Positions 37,806 through 47,748 are shown, numbered from the stretch's first letter. The stretch is 64,000 bases of DNA from Serratia proteamaculans (GCF_013337185.1 NZ_SWDE01000007.1:178815-242814), one strand, 5' to 3'. Notes: a model not told the origin generated them from the letters alone. Made by a program: numbers and translations.

Positions 37806-39881
37806 TTATTCATCGCGCAGTTTGCGTTTCAGCCAGATGCCGTGGTGTGGGCGTTGGCTCCAGGCTAATGACGAGATGGTATGCATGACGCTCAGGTGCG
37901 AAAGAATGCGCCGCAGGTGGCGCTCCATTTCGGTCACCGGCATATCCGGGTGCAAATCCGGCGGCTGCATAATGCTGTTGCCACTGCTCGGCCCGTCGTA
38001 TTCCAACCGCTGCTGACAGCTTTGCAGCGCAATCTCACAAGATTGCAGATACTCCTCCGCCAGTTTTGGCGTCAGCATATAGTGCTCGCGCGCCAGGATG
38101 GTCATCGCATTCAGATGCTCGACAATAAACTGGCTGTGCGTCACCCACAGGCGCATATCCGCCAAATAATTCGACTCAAACCCCGGCTCCTGCATGGCCT
38201 GATTCAGCGAGGTGAACAACGCATTGTGCGCCTGATTGACCTGCATGCGGGCATAGGCCAGTGCGCTGGGGTCGGGTTCCTGTTCCTCCAGCAACAGACG
38301 CAGCGCCTGCTGATCGTTCTCTAGCGCCTGGTGGGCGTTCTTGCGCAGCAGACCGCTTTGCCACTGCGGCCACAGCCAGATGGTACTGCCGAACACCAGC
38401 ACGCAGCCAATCAGGGTGTCGATCAGGCGCGGTACCAGGAAATGGGTGCCGTTGAGTGCCAGCAGTTGCAGGGTGTAGACCGCCGTCACCGTAAAACCAA
38501 TAACCGCCAATCCGTAGTTTTTACGTGATACCAGATAGGCCAGCAGCGTAATCACCAGCATCACGCCCAGGGTCTCGGCTTCGGGCAGTTGTAATTGCAG
38601 CAGACCGGCGGCGATGACGAGTCCGGCCAGGGTTCCGAGCGCACGGTGCTGGATGCGCACCCGGGTGGCATTGTAGCCGTTCTGGCTTACCAGCATGATG
38701 GTGAGCAGGATCCAGTAGGGTTTCGGCAGGTTGAACATCATCCCGAGGCTGCTGCCTGCCGCCAGCGTGACGCCTAATCGTGCCGCATTACGCAGGGCAT
38801 TGGATTTGAACGACAGATAACTGACCAGCGCCGGCCAAAACGGCAGGCGGTTTTGATTGGCCATCAAGTCACGCCGGTAGAGTGGATGCTGGGTACGCAG
38901 CAGACGGGCGATGCGGCTGAAGTGGTAGTAGCAGAACTGCCCAACCGGATTGTCCGGGTGCTGCGCGGCCACTTTTTCCAATGCCAGCAGTTCATGGTCC
39001 ATTTTGAAGCGCTGCGAATGCTGGTGGTAGAGAATATCGTGCGCCACCGTGCGTAGCCGGCCGGCAATCACCTGCGCGTTGCGGCGGATAATCGCTTCGG
39101 CCTGGCTCTGTTCTACCAGCTTTTGTACCTCTTCCGGCAGGTGCAGGCTGACGGTGATGTGTTCCTGCAAATCCAGCGCGACCTGAAAAGTACGTTGCAG
39201 ACGTTTTTGCTCGAGGTTGCTGGCGTGCGGCAGAAAGTTCAGTTGCTGATACAGCAGGGTGATCAGATCCATCACCTTTTGCTGACGTACCAACAACGGC
39301 GGTAACGCGGTCTGTGGATCGGTATGCTGAGTCAGCAGTGAGTATTTGGCTTCGAAGTAGTCCGCCAACTCCAGATAGAGCTGATTGAGCGACTCGCGCA
39401 TCGGCTGCTCTTTCCACAGCTTGAACCAGAACCAGGTGAACAGCCCGTACCAGGCGGTGCCGACCACATATAACAGCGGCGCATGCCAAAGCGGTACTGA
39501 ACCGGCCATGCTGAGGGAGAAGATGGCGGCAACCAGTGCAGCAGGCAGCAGACGGGCGTGTAGCGGGCTTATTTCACCGTTGACGCCGAGCAGCAGCGCC
39601 AGGCCGAGCATCAGTATCGGCAGCGGTAATTGCCATAACAGGGCTTGCTGCAGTAACAGGCTGCTGAATGCGAACAGTGAACCGCCGACGATCAGGCGTT
39701 TGAAAAAACGTTTGTGAGGCGTGTCCAGCCCGGCGATGTTACAGCAGGCGGGAACCAGAGAAAATAACAGGCCGTATTGCAGTTGGCCGATCAGCAGGCC
39801 AAGCAGTACCGGCAGGCAAAGCACCAGCGTTTGCCGCAGTGCGTAATTAACTTCCGGGTGGTAGATCAGTCGGCGCCACAT
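37806..39881 (-). CDS. yhfK: YhfK, FUSC-family inner membrane protein
   Basis: 691 residues, close to E. coli YhfK. Two hydrophobic blocks (about 12-165 and 365-505) are separated by a helical cytoplasmic part, the fusaric-acid-resistance/aromatic-exporter-like plan (YccS/YhfK type). The substrate is not known. The ATG at 39881 (MWRRLIYHPEVNYALRQTLV) matches the E. coli start; an ATG 15 bases upstream is possible, and neither has a clear Shine-Dalgarno. It lies immediately downstream of the crp terminator on the same strand. Confidence 0.92.
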   Translation of the reverse strand: MWRRLIYHPEVNYALRQTLVLCLPVLLGLLIGQLQYGLLFSLVPACCNIAGLDTPHKRFFKRLIVGGSLFAFSSLLLQQALLWQLPLPILMLGLALLLGVNGEISPLHARLLPAALVAAIFSLSMAGSVPLWHAPLLYVVGTAWYGLFTWFWFKLWKEQPMRESLNQLYLELADYFEAKYSLLTQHTDPQTALPPLLVRQQKVMDLITLLYQQLNFLPHASNLEQKRLQRTFQVALDLQEHITVSLHLPEEVQKLVEQSQAEAIIRRNAQVIAGRLRTVAHDILYHQHSQRFKMDHELLALEKVAAQHPDNPVGQFCYYHFSRIARLLRTQHPLYRRDLMANQNRLPFWPALVSYLSFKSNALRNAARLGVTLAAGSSLGMMFNLPKPYWILLTIMLVSQNGYNATRVRIQHRALGTLAGLVIAAGLLQLQLPEAETLGVMLVITLLAYLVSRKNYGLAVIGFTVTAVYTLQLLALNGTHFLVPRLIDTLIGCVLVFGSTIWLWPQWQSGLLRKNAHQALENDQQALRLLLEEQEPDPSALAYARMQVNQAHNALFTSLNQAMQEPGFESNYLADMRLWVTHSQFIVEHLNAMTILAREHYMLTPKLAEEYLQSCEIALQSCQQRLEYDGPSSGNSIMQPPDLHPDMPVTEMERHLRRILSHLSVMHTISSLAWSQRPHHGIWLKRKLRDE

Positions 39882-39896
39882 GATGACTCGGGGCAT

Positions 39897-39929
39897 AAAA
39901 AAACGGCGCGAATCATCGCGCCGTTTTTT
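39897..39929 (-). terminator. Rho-independent terminator of crp
   Basis: Stem CGGCGCGA (39904-39911) / TCGCGCCG (39916-39923) with a 4-base loop, flanked by A- and T-runs on both sides. On the minus strand it ends crp 7 bp after its stop codon. Confidence 0.9.
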
Positions 39930-39935
39930 CAGTGA

Positions 39936-40568
39936 TTAACGCGTGCCGTAAACGACAATGGTTTTGCCGTGGGCGGAGATCAGGTTTTGATCTTCCAGCA
40001 TTTTCAGAATACGACCAACGGTTTCACGTGAGCAACCGACGATCTGGCCAATTTCCTGGCGGGTAATTTTAATCTGCATACCATCCGGGTGGGTCATGGC
40101 ATCAGGCTGTTTCGCTAGGTTCAGCAGGGTTTGCGCGATGCGGCCTGTAACGTCCAGGAAAGCAAGGTTACCCACTTTCTCAGAGGTGATCTGCAGACGG
40201 TTTGCCATCTGCGCTGACAGGCGCATCAGGATGTCCGGGTTAACCTGAATCAACTGGCGGAATTTCTTATAGGAAATTTCAGCCACTTCACAGGCGGTTT
40301 TCGCCCTAACCCAGGCGCTACGCTCCTGACCTTCTTCAAATAATCCAAGCTCGCCGATGAAATCCCCCTGGTTAAGGTAGGACAGGATCATCTCTTTACC
40401 TTCTTCATCCTTAATCAGCACCGCGACGGAGCCTTTGACGATGTAGTAAAGCGTTTCGGCCTTTTCACCTTGGTGAATCAGCGTACTTTTGGATGGATAT
40501 TTGTGGATATGGCAATGAGACAGGAACCATTCGAGAGTAGGGTCTGTTTGCGGTTTGCCGAGAACCAT
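39936..40568 (-). CDS. crp: cAMP receptor protein (catabolite activator)
   Basis: 210 residues, nearly identical to E. coli CRP. The cAMP-binding pocket is intact (Gly71-Glu72, Arg82-Ser83, Thr127-Ser128), and the recognition helix [11 protein letters not shown] is unchanged. The differences seen include Asn122 for Arg and Ile126 for Val. The global regulator for carbon use, it likely controls the PTS-linked cassette and others here. The ribosome site region (CAGAGGATAACAGCGA) is as in E. coli. Confidence 0.99.
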   Translation of the reverse strand: MVLGKPQTDPTLEWFLSHCHIHKYPSKSTLIHQGEKAETLYYIVKGSVAVLIKDEEGKEMILSYLNQGDFIGELGLFEEGQERSAWVRAKTACEVAEISYKKFRQLIQVNPDILMRLSAQMANRLQITSEKVGNLAFLDVTGRIAQTLLNLAKQPDAMTHPDGMQIKITRQEIGQIVGCSRETVGRILKMLEDQNLISAHGKTIVVYGTR

Positions 40569-40947
40569 TCGCTGTTATCCTCTGTTGTTATCGCTGCCTT
40601 GTGTCACAGGGGTCAGAGTTCCCTGTAAAACGTGCTGTCGCCGTTCTTTTAATGGTGGCTGGCAGCAGGTTTTGAGGCGTGTCATAAATATACGCTGTCG
40701 CCCTAGCATATTAACTTGCCGGGAGAGCTGCAAGCTACATTCTGTTAACATACCGGTAAAGGAGCCTTTCCCTGGGAGTTTCCCTGAAATCAGTGTCCCG
40801 GAAAGATTTATTGCGGCTCTGTTTGTAGCACAGAGTGAGGCGGGTGTCTTGTGTTGTCTCGCTTCAGCATGATTAGCATCAGGTTCCGTTGCCAGTTTCT
40901 ATGCGAAAGCGTAGTCTGATTTTAAGAAATTAACCGGAGTGACCAGT
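40569..40947. other. crp-yhfA divergent intergenic region (379 bp)
   Basis: No gene is supported. It should hold the crp and yhfA promoters and, by analogy with E. coli, CRP autoregulatory sites and a divergent transcript, but no site close to the TGTGA-N6-TCACA consensus was found by eye. Confidence 0.5.
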
Positions 40948-41355
40948 ATGCAGGCAAGAGTTAAGTGGGTGGAAGGGTTGACGTTTCTGGGCGAATCCGC
41001 GTCTGGCCATCAGGTGCTGATGGACGGCAATGCCGGGGATAAAGCCCCCAGCCCAATGGAAATGGTACTGATGTCGGTGGGGGGCTGCAGCGCGATAGAT
41101 GTGGTGTCGATCCTGCAAAAAGGACGTAACGATGTGCGCGACTGCGAGGTGAAATTGACCTCTGAGCGGCGTGAGGAAGCGCCACGACTGTTTACCCATA
41201 TCAACCTGCATTTCATCGTCACCGGTAAAGATTTAAGTGACAAAATTGTTGAGCGCGCGGTGAATCTTTCCGCCGAGAAATACTGTTCGGTGTCATTGAT
41301 GCTGAGCAAGGCCGCCAGCGTGACCCACAGCTTTGAGATCCGCGCGGTGTCCTGA
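40948..41355 (+). CDS. yhfA: YhfA, OsmC/Ohr-family protein
   Basis: 135 residues, very like E. coli YhfA (MQARVKWVEGLTFLGESASG is identical). OsmC-like fold; the catalytic-type cysteine is in MSVGGCSAIDVV and a second in AEKYCSVSLML. OsmC relatives reduce organic peroxides, but a role for YhfA is not established. GGAG lies 9 bases before the ATG at 40948. Conserved divergence from crp supports the call. It converges on prkB. Confidence 0.95.
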   Translation: MQARVKWVEGLTFLGESASGHQVLMDGNAGDKAPSPMEMVLMSVGGCSAIDVVSILQKGRNDVRDCEVKLTSERREEAPRLFTHINLHFIVTGKDLSDKIVERAVNLSAEKYCSVSLMLSKAASVTHSFEIRAVS

Positions 41356-41364
41356 CGGAGAAAG

Positions 41365-41383
41365 GGGCGCGGCCCGTTGCCGC
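41365..41383. terminator. GC-rich hairpin between convergent yhfA and prkB
   Basis: Perfect 7-bp stem GCGCGGC / GCCGCGC with a 5-base loop, 9 bp after the yhfA stop. No T-run on either side, so termination strength is uncertain. Confidence 0.4.
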
Positions 41384-41393
41384 GCTCCGGTAG

Positions 41394-42263
41394 TTATTCG
41401 ATTTTTTTGCCTTCCAGCAGTTGCTGCACCAGCGGCGCCATAATCAACTCCATTGCCAGCCCCATTTTGCCGCCCGGCACCACCAGCGTATTGATATGCG
41501 AGATAAAAGAACCCTGCAGCATTGCCAGCAGATACGGGAAATCGATCTGATCCAGGCCGCGGAAGTGGATCACCACAAAGCTCTCGTCCAGCGAGGGGAT
41601 CGCCTTGGCGGCGAATGGGTTGGAGGTATCTACCGTCGGTACCCGCTGGAAGTTGATATGGGTGCGCGAAAACTGGGGCGTGATGTAGTTGATGTAGTCT
41701 TCCATCGAACGCACTACCGAATCCATCACCGCTTCACGGGAGTGGCCGCGCTCGCCGGTATCGCGGATTAACTTTTGGATCCATTCCAGGTTAACGATAG
41801 GCACTACGCCGACCAGCAAATCGACATGCTTGGCCACATCGTTGTGCTCGGTCACTACGCCGCCGTGCAGCCCTTCATAAAACAGCACGTCGGTCGGTGC
41901 CGGTAAGGCTTCCCACGGGGTAAAGGTCCCCGGCACCTGGTTATAGGGCACCGCTTCATCGTAGGTGTGCAGATACTTGCGTGAACGACCGGTACCGTTG
42001 GTGCCGTACTCGCTAAAGCTTTGTTGCAGCAGGCCAAAGTCGTTGGCCTCGGGGCCGAAATAGCTGATATGACGGCCGAGATCGCGTGCTTTGCGGATCG
42101 CCGCGTCCATTTCCGGCCGGGTATAGCGGTGGAAACTGTCGCCTTCCAGCTCCGCGGCGCGGATGTTCAACTGCTGAAAGATTTTCCGGAACGCCACGCT
42201 GGTGGTGGTGGTGCCGGCGCCGCTGGAGCCGGTCACTGCGATAACGGGATGTTTGGCGGACAT
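41394..42263 (-). CDS. prkB: Phosphoribulokinase-like protein PrkB
   Basis: 289 residues; class I phosphoribulokinase/uridine-kinase-like fold with P-loop GSSGAGTTT at residues 12-20. Motifs such as EGDSFHRYTRPEMD and DVLFYEGLHGG match proteobacterial PrkB. No RuBisCO is present in this window, and the physiological substrate in enterobacteria is not settled. The gene lies in the conserved yheS-yheT-yheU-prkB neighbourhood, 151 bp from yheU on the same strand. Confidence 0.92.
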   Translation of the reverse strand: MSAKHPVIAVTGSSGAGTTTTSVAFRKIFQQLNIRAAELEGDSFHRYTRPEMDAAIRKARDLGRHISYFGPEANDFGLLQQSFSEYGTNGTGRSRKYLHTYDEAVPYNQVPGTFTPWEALPAPTDVLFYEGLHGGVVTEHNDVAKHVDLLVGVVPIVNLEWIQKLIRDTGERGHSREAVMDSVVRSMEDYINYITPQFSRTHINFQRVPTVDTSNPFAAKAIPSLDESFVVIHFRGLDQIDFPYLLAMLQGSFISHINTLVVPGGKMGLAMELIMAPLVQQLLEGKKIE

Positions 42264-42414
42264 GGTGATGGGTCACTCCGTGTTTAATGCGCAGGCGTCA
42301 GATATGGTTATTGGTCTGTTTGACGCCCTTTCGCCAAGGGCAAAATTCCGCGCGTTGGTTTGCAATCCCTCATTGTTACCTGATTTTTTCCGTCAGTCAT
42401 AGAACCGACAGCCA

Positions 42415-42648
42415 CTAAATTTCTTCTTGCCCGGCACGGAACTGCCCGCGCGGCATGATGTTGATGGTCTCATGCAGTTCTGACCACACCAGCAGTACCT
42501 CGCCGTTTTTCAGCTGGCGGCGCACGTCTTCCACTTTCTGTTCCAGCGAGCGCTCATGCTCGCCGTAGTCGGTCCCTTCGCGCAGTACAAAGGACTCGAT
42601 CAGGCTATTGAGGGTTTCGGTTTCCAGTTCTTTCCAGGGGATGATCAC
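42415..42648 (-). CDS. yheU: YheU family protein (UPF0270)
   Basis: 77 residues, E. coli YheU being 72. The core [21 protein letters not shown] is shared almost exactly (two short identical blocks either side of Ser). The start is a GTG at 42648 that overlaps the yheT stop in GTGA; the longer open frame from 42702 only runs through yheT. Function is unknown; coupling to YheT suggests a shared task. Confidence 0.9.
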   Translation of the reverse strand: MIIPWKELETETLNSLIESFVLREGTDYGEHERSLEQKVEDVRRQLKNGEVLLVWSELHETINIMPRGQFRAGQEEI

Positions 42649-43625
42649 TTGGTTGTTTCCAGGTAAGGGGCAAGCCAGGATGGAATACGGTATTCCAGCC
42701 ACATATGGGGTTTTTTCAATGTACCGCCGACAAAACCGACGTGGCCGCCAAACTCGGTCAACTGATATTCAATGTTGTGCGGCAGCGTGGCGGTTTCGGG
42801 GATCACTTCGTCGGTCATAAAAGGATCGTCCTTGGCATGGATGATCAACAGCGGCGTTTGGATCGACGGCAGCAGCGGCAGGGCACTGCAACGGCGGTAA
42901 TAATCGGTGGCATCGCTAAAGCCATGGATGCGCGAGGTAATGGCATCATCAAAGTCGCGGATCCGGCGCAATGCCTTGAGCTGTGGCAGCTTGAGCGGCA
43001 GGGTATCAGGATAGTGCAGCAGTTTGCGGGTGGCGTTTTGTTTCAACTGGCCGAGCAGGTAGTGCTGATAAACCCGCGAGAAGCCTTGATCCATCCGCCA
43101 TGAACAGGGTTCCAGCATCAGTGGTGCAGAAACCACCACCGCCGCCTGCAGCAGACTGTCGGTACCCTGCTGTGCCAGATAACAGGCCAGCATATTGCCG
43201 CCGAGCGAGACGCCAACGGCAGCGGTGGGGGCTTCTCCGTAGGTCGTACGTAGCCACTGGAGGAAGAAGCGAGCATCTTCCGTTTCACCGGAATGATAGA
43301 TGCGCTGCTTGCGGTTCGGCACGCCACTGCAACCGCGAAAATGCATCACCACCCCGAGCCAGCCTTTTTCACGCCAGGCGTTGAGTTGGCCATGGGCATA
43401 GGGGCTGTAGAAGCTGCCTTCCAGGCCGTGGAACAGTACCACGCGCGGCTTGCTGCCGGCCTGAGCCGGGTCTTCGCTCCAGGCGAGATCGACAAAGTCA
43501 CCGTCGGGCAGTTCCAGCCGTTGCCAGTGAGGTTTCAACTGCACGCGGCGACGTACCAGCCGTGGTAGCAGCGTTTGCAGATGGGGATTACTGGCCCCGG
43601 TCAACGGGCGAAAGGATTCATGCAT
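42645..43625 (-). CDS. yheT: Alpha/beta hydrolase YheT
   Basis: 326 residues; AB-hydrolase of the UPF0017 family. Nucleophile elbow GVSLGGNM (Ser), acid/His region HAKDDPFM and [10 protein letters not shown]. The oxyanion-side [10 protein letters not shown] is present. Substrate unproven; relatives act on lipid or carboxyl esters. It precedes yheU with a 4-bp overlap. An accessory block lies between this gene and yheS, which is its neighbour in E. coli. Confidence 0.93.
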   Translation of the reverse strand: MHESFRPLTGASNPHLQTLLPRLVRRRVQLKPHWQRLELPDGDFVDLAWSEDPAQAGSKPRVVLFHGLEGSFYSPYAHGQLNAWREKGWLGVVMHFRGCSGVPNRKQRIYHSGETEDARFFLQWLRTTYGEAPTAAVGVSLGGNMLACYLAQQGTDSLLQAAVVVSAPLMLEPCSWRMDQGFSRVYQHYLLGQLKQNATRKLLHYPDTLPLKLPQLKALRRIRDFDDAITSRIHGFSDATDYYRRCSALPLLPSIQTPLLIIHAKDDPFMTDEVIPETATLPHNIEYQLTEFGGHVGFVGGTLKKPHMWLEYRIPSWLAPYLETTK

Positions 43626-43743
43626 AGCTTGAATTAAATTCTTATTGGCAACTCTTGTGGGATGATTAGTGCGCTGATAGCTTCACTAGCCTGAGTTAAC
43701 AATAATACTGCAAAAAATGACCTGGGTGAGGAGCGCCCGCCTG

Positions 43744-44346
43744 ATGGATGCGAGTTTATTTCTTTCGATGTTAGGTTTTCTGTGGGTTGCCGCGATCACC
43801 CCAGGCCCCAACAATATGTTACTGACCACTTCCGGCGCCAACTTTGGCTTTATGCGTTCACTGTTGCTGATGATTGGCATCATGCTCGGCATGCAAAGCA
43901 TTCTGCTGTTGGTGGCGTTCGGCGTTGGTAGCCTGATTCTGGTTTATCCGGCGCTGCACCTGGTGCTGAAAATTCTCGGTAGCCTGTATCTGCTGTGGCT
44001 GGCATGGAAAGTGGCTACCGCCGCTTATGAAAAACTGGAAACTGACGTGGCACCGCCCAAACCGATACGCTTGTATCAGGGTTGGCTGCTACAGTTCCTT
44101 AATCCCAAGGCCTGGCTGATGGCGCTGGGCGCGGTGGCCAGCTTCAGTCTGGCTGGCGCTCAATACAACTCCTCGATTCTGGCGATCTCACTGGGCATAT
44201 TCGTGGTGAACATCATTGCCGGCGTGATTTGGCTGGGATTTGGCACGGTGATCGGCCGCCTGCTGCGCAGCAAAAAGGCCTGGATCATTTTTAACGTTTC
44301 TATGGGGTTGCTCACTGCGGCCTGTGTGTTACTCATCTGGCATTAA
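43744..44346 (+). CDS. LysE/RhtB family amino-acid exporter
   Basis: 200 residues with about six hydrophobic segments. The family signature ITPGPNNMLLTTSGANFGF lies at residues 18-36, and LQFLNPKAWLMALGA near 120. Family members export lysine, homoserine, threonine or cysteine; the substrate here is not known. The ATG at 43744 with AGGAG about 10 bases upstream was preferred over one at 43717 with no ribosome site. The PhzF-like gene begins 10 bp after its stop, so the two form an operon. Confidence 0.88.
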   Translation: MDASLFLSMLGFLWVAAITPGPNNMLLTTSGANFGFMRSLLLMIGIMLGMQSILLLVAFGVGSLILVYPALHLVLKILGSLYLLWLAWKVATAAYEKLETDVAPPKPIRLYQGWLLQFLNPKAWLMALGAVASFSLAGAQYNSSILAISLGIFVVNIIAGVIWLGFGTVIGRLLRSKKAWIIFNVSMGLLTAACVLLIWH

Positions 44347-44356
44347 GGAATTGCGG

Positions 44357-45139
44357 ATGGCAGAAAATTACTTCCATATTGCGGCCTTCACCGGTCAAGG
44401 GTTGCGGGGCAATCCGGCCGGCGTCTGCCTGCTGAAACAACCGTTGTCGGCTGCGGAGATGCAGGCCATCGCCAATGAACTGAGCCTGCCGGAAACCAGC
44501 TTTGTCTGGGACGATGGCGATATGTCGGCCATCCGTTGGTTCACGCCCCAGCGAGAAGTCGATTTGTGCGGTCATGGCACGCTGGCGGCGGCGCACGTGA
44601 TGTTCAGCGTAGTGAACCCGGCGCTGCAGGATATTCGTTTCCGCTCGGCGAGCGGCGACTTGTACGTTAAACGAGACGCCGAAGATGGCGAACGTCTGGT
44701 TCTGGATTTCCCGTCCCGGCCACCGCAGAAGGTTGTGGAACCTGAAGGGTTGGCGGCGCTGTTGGGGGCTCATCCGCAGGAAGTGTGGCAGGCCAAGGCG
44801 CTGTTGGTGGTAGTGGAAAACGAAGCGCAGGTCAGGGCATTACAGCCGGATATCCCGGCACTGATTGCTCTGGTCGGCCGGGCAGTGATTGTCAGCGCTC
44901 CGGGTGCGACGGCGGATTTTGTCTCGCGCTATTTTACCCTCGACGGCGGCGAAGACCCGGTGACCGGCTCCGCACACTGCACGCTGATGCCATACTGGAG
45001 CGCACGTCTTGGTCGCCATCAGTTGCACGCACGGCAGATTTCGGCGCGTGGCGGAGAGTTGTTCTGTGAGCAGAAAGGCGATCGCACCTTGATTGGTGGC
45101 TATGCGCACACGTTTTTGCGTGGGGAAATAAAACTCTGA
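44357..45139 (+). CDS. PhzF-family isomerase/epimerase
   Basis: 260 residues with the two-domain diaminopimelate-epimerase-like fold of PhzF. Catalytic-type Glu46 in ELSLPETSFV; other family motifs are VDLCGHGTLAAAHV and EDPVTGSAHCTL. No other phenazine gene is present, so phenazine synthesis is not implied; most family members have unknown substrates. AAGGA lies 7 bases before the ATG at 44357. It probably acts with the adjacent LysE-type exporter. Confidence 0.88.
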   Translation: MAENYFHIAAFTGQGLRGNPAGVCLLKQPLSAAEMQAIANELSLPETSFVWDDGDMSAIRWFTPQREVDLCGHGTLAAAHVMFSVVNPALQDIRFRSASGDLYVKRDAEDGERLVLDFPSRPPQKVVEPEGLAALLGAHPQEVWQAKALLVVVENEAQVRALQPDIPALIALVGRAVIVSAPGATADFVSRYFTLDGGEDPVTGSAHCTLMPYWSARLGRHQLHARQISARGGELFCEQKGDRTLIGGYAHTFLRGEIKL

Positions 45140-45174
45140 GGGTCCGCAGCATCGACGATGCTGCGGAGGCGCGA

Positions 45175-46518
45175 TTACTTGAAGCCGTCGGTTTTCAGCA
45201 GGCTATTAAGCAGGCTTAAATCCGTGCTAAACGCCAGCGTATCGTTTTCCAACAGTTGGGCATGTTTTTGTCGGAAGGCCGAGTGCAGAGCATGCAACAT
45301 ATCGAGGCTTTGTTGGTCAATAGCCTCAGCATTGCCGTGCATTTCCAACTGGCCGGAAAGCTTGTTACTTTTCTCTAATAGTGCCGTGATGGCTGGCAAA
45401 TAGCGCTCCAGAAACTCGGAGCCTGGTTTGACATCATTTGGATCATCTATCATGCATTGCTGAATCAGACGGGCATATTTAATGATGCCGTCCAGTTCCG
45501 ATTGAAAGATCTGCGGGAGGCGTTGTTCCGACTCCAATTGGCTTATTGCTTGTTCGTATGGGGGGGTATCCCCATTTTGCCAGTTTGTTATTGGCGCTGC
45601 CTGATCGTCAGGAAGTGGGGTGCTGATGAGTTGTATATCCAGATACAGTTCCTTGAGCGTCTTTAGCGTATTAGCGAACATGTCCTCGATAGTGCTCATA
45701 ATCTCGTAAAACGGATCGTCTTGTTCCGGATTTGGTTCCAGGTAATAGATTTCGTTGAACGTTTTTATGTGTACATAAAAAGTGGGTAAGGTCTTACGAT
45801 AAAAGGTGCGAAGCGCAGACACATATTCGGCGGAGTTCAGCGGAGTTTCAAGGAGTCGCTCAGCATAGTAAATCAGTCCATATAATGAAGCTTGCAGTTC
45901 TGCCTTGCCACCTTCGCTTTTTTTCAATAATTCCAGAGTCTGACGATAAAGTTTTTTTTCAATCGATGAAAATTCAGTAACGTTTTCCCGGCTATACAGT
46001 GCGTAACGGGCATATAGTGCACCAACGGCTACAATCGCAAAAACGGCCAGATAATCCCCGTGGTAAACCGACTGATAGACGCTGTTGTAACAAATAGTCG
46101 CCACTACCCATAACGCCACATACCAGAAGTACGAAAACTTCAGCGATCTTCGGTGCGTTACCACGTGCAGCAGGGTGTACAGGGAGGCGCTCCAGTAGAT
46201 GAATGCAATACTGTCGCCGAAAGATAACCACAACAGACCAGCCAGCAATCCCCAGGCTAAATTGACCTGATCGTAAAGCAAACCCCGAAAAAGAATAGCT
46301 AAGCTGAGCCAACAGAACCATAGGGTGGAGCCCTTGTCTTCAGCACCTTCAGGCAAGTTGGCAAGCACGGCTTGCATTTCCGGTGAGCTGTTTCCGTTCA
46401 GCATGAAGGTGATATAGATGGCACTGACAATACAAAGGCTGAATTGGATCAAAAATATCAGCCATTTGCGTTCTTCATACTTGGCTCTGAAGCCTGATAC
46501 ATCAATAAAATGATACAT
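45175..46518 (-). CDS. Membrane protein of unknown function paired with TelA
   Basis: 447 residues, not recognised with confidence. The N-terminal part (about 20-175) holds several hydrophobic segments in pairs. The remainder (about 185-447) is a charged, mostly helical cytoplasmic domain without catalytic motifs. It lies 66 bp after a telA homologue on the same strand. TelA genes are often next to XpaC-type membrane proteins, and this could be a distant one, but that is inference. The gene looks more A/T-rich than its neighbours, consistent with acquisition. Confidence 0.8.
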   Translation of the reverse strand: MYHFIDVSGFRAKYEERKWLIFLIQFSLCIVSAIYITFMLNGNSSPEMQAVLANLPEGAEDKGSTLWFCWLSLAILFRGLLYDQVNLAWGLLAGLLWLSFGDSIAFIYWSASLYTLLHVVTHRRSLKFSYFWYVALWVVATICYNSVYQSVYHGDYLAVFAIVAVGALYARYALYSRENVTEFSSIEKKLYRQTLELLKKSEGGKAELQASLYGLIYYAERLLETPLNSAEYVSALRTFYRKTLPTFYVHIKTFNEIYYLEPNPEQDDPFYEIMSTIEDMFANTLKTLKELYLDIQLISTPLPDDQAAPITNWQNGDTPPYEQAISQLESEQRLPQIFQSELDGIIKYARLIQQCMIDDPNDVKPGSEFLERYLPAITALLEKSNKLSGQLEMHGNAEAIDQQSLDMLHALHSAFRQKHAQLLENDTLAFSTDLSLLNSLLKTDGFK

Positions 46519-46584
46519 AATTCACGATCGTCCGGGGAGCAATGATTAAAGAAGAACGGCATTAATAGAATGATTTTAAAAGCG

Positions 46585-47748
46585 TTAACCCGCGGAGGTT
46601 TGTCGTTGACCTGCCGCAATGGATGCCAGGCGATTGCGTAGCTCCTGCTCCATAGTTCCCAGCTCTTTCTCAACTTCGGCTCGGCGGCTGCGGGCATCGC
46701 TGGCGATGGTCACGGTATCTTCTATTGTGCTCAGTAGGCGGGCCTGTACATCGCGCAAGGTTTCAATATCTACGATGGAGCGTTCGACCTGGCGTGCTGT
46801 TTCCAGAGTGCCGGTTTGCAACAGTTCGGCATTGCGGCGCAGCATGTCATTGGTGGTGTCCGCCACGTCTTTTTGCAGTTTGGCAGCCTGACGTTGGGAG
46901 TTAAGTGACAACGCCAGCACGATCTGGCTTTTCCAGATCGGTATGGTGGTGAGAATGCTGCTCTGGATTTTTTCTGCCAGCGACTGGCTGTTGCTTTGCA
47001 TCAGGCGAATTTGCGGCGCAGTCTGAACGGCAATGGTGCGTGACATCATCAAGTCGTGCAGACGGCGTTCAAAACGTTGGATACCTTCCAGCAGATCGCG
47101 CACGTTTTGGGCATCCATGGCGTCGCTGGATTGGTTTGCTTTCTGCTGTGCCTGTGCCAGCTCTTCGGTTTGCACCAAGGCCAGCTTCTGTTTACCGGCA
47201 ATGACATGCAGGTTGATCTGCTGGAAGAAATCACGGTTGCGAATGAACAGTTGTTCCAGGACGGCGATATTGCGCAGCAGGTCAACCATGGTTTGCTCAA
47301 GCTTTTTACCGATGTTATCTACCTGTTGTGCCAGCGTCTGGTATTCCATCATGGTGCGTTCGACTTTGTTGAACAGGCTTCCCAGCAGAGGGATTGAGGC
47401 CAGCAAACTTTTCTTCTCGCCGAAGGCGCTGAGATCGACAGCTTTAACCTTACTCAGCAGATCGGTGAGTTGATCGCCAATCATACCGGCGTCTTTGGCA
47501 CGCACTTCTTGCATTAACGATTCAGAAAAGCGCGAAATGCTGTTCATGGTTTTTGCGCCGTAGGCGATCGACAAGACGGGATCGGTGATATCGATTTGGT
47601 TGACCAGTCGGGAGACCTCTTCCTGATCTTGCTGACTGAGTCGTTCATCGGCAACCTTTGCCAGCGCTTGATTCAACGGCGAAGTGAAACTGCTGCCAGC
47701 CTGTTGGGGCAGCAATGAAGAAGAGGTATTTTCCGTCACTCGGGACAT
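46585..47748 (-). CDS. TelA/KlaA toxic-anion resistance family protein
   Basis: 387 residues, almost wholly alpha-helical and soluble. The family pattern is seen from residue 45 (VNQIDITDPVLSIAYGAKTM) through the central QVDNIGKKLEQTMVDLLRNI and the long coiled-coil C-terminus (SRRAEVEKELGTMEQEL). TelA homologues are linked to tellurite, colicin and antimicrobial tolerance, but the mechanism is unclear. The ATG start is preceded by AAAAGGA. It is the first gene of a two-gene unit with the membrane protein downstream. Confidence 0.88.
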   Translation of the reverse strand: MSRVTENTSSSLLPQQAGSSFTSPLNQALAKVADERLSQQDQEEVSRLVNQIDITDPVLSIAYGAKTMNSISRFSESLMQEVRAKDAGMIGDQLTDLLSKVKAVDLSAFGEKKSLLASIPLLGSLFNKVERTMMEYQTLAQQVDNIGKKLEQTMVDLLRNIAVLEQLFIRNRDFFQQINLHVIAGKQKLALVQTEELAQAQQKANQSSDAMDAQNVRDLLEGIQRFERRLHDLMMSRTIAVQTAPQIRLMQSNSQSLAEKIQSSILTTIPIWKSQIVLALSLNSQRQAAKLQKDVADTTNDMLRRNAELLQTGTLETARQVERSIVDIETLRDVQARLLSTIEDTVTIASDARSRRAEVEKELGTMEQELRNRLASIAAGQRQTSAG

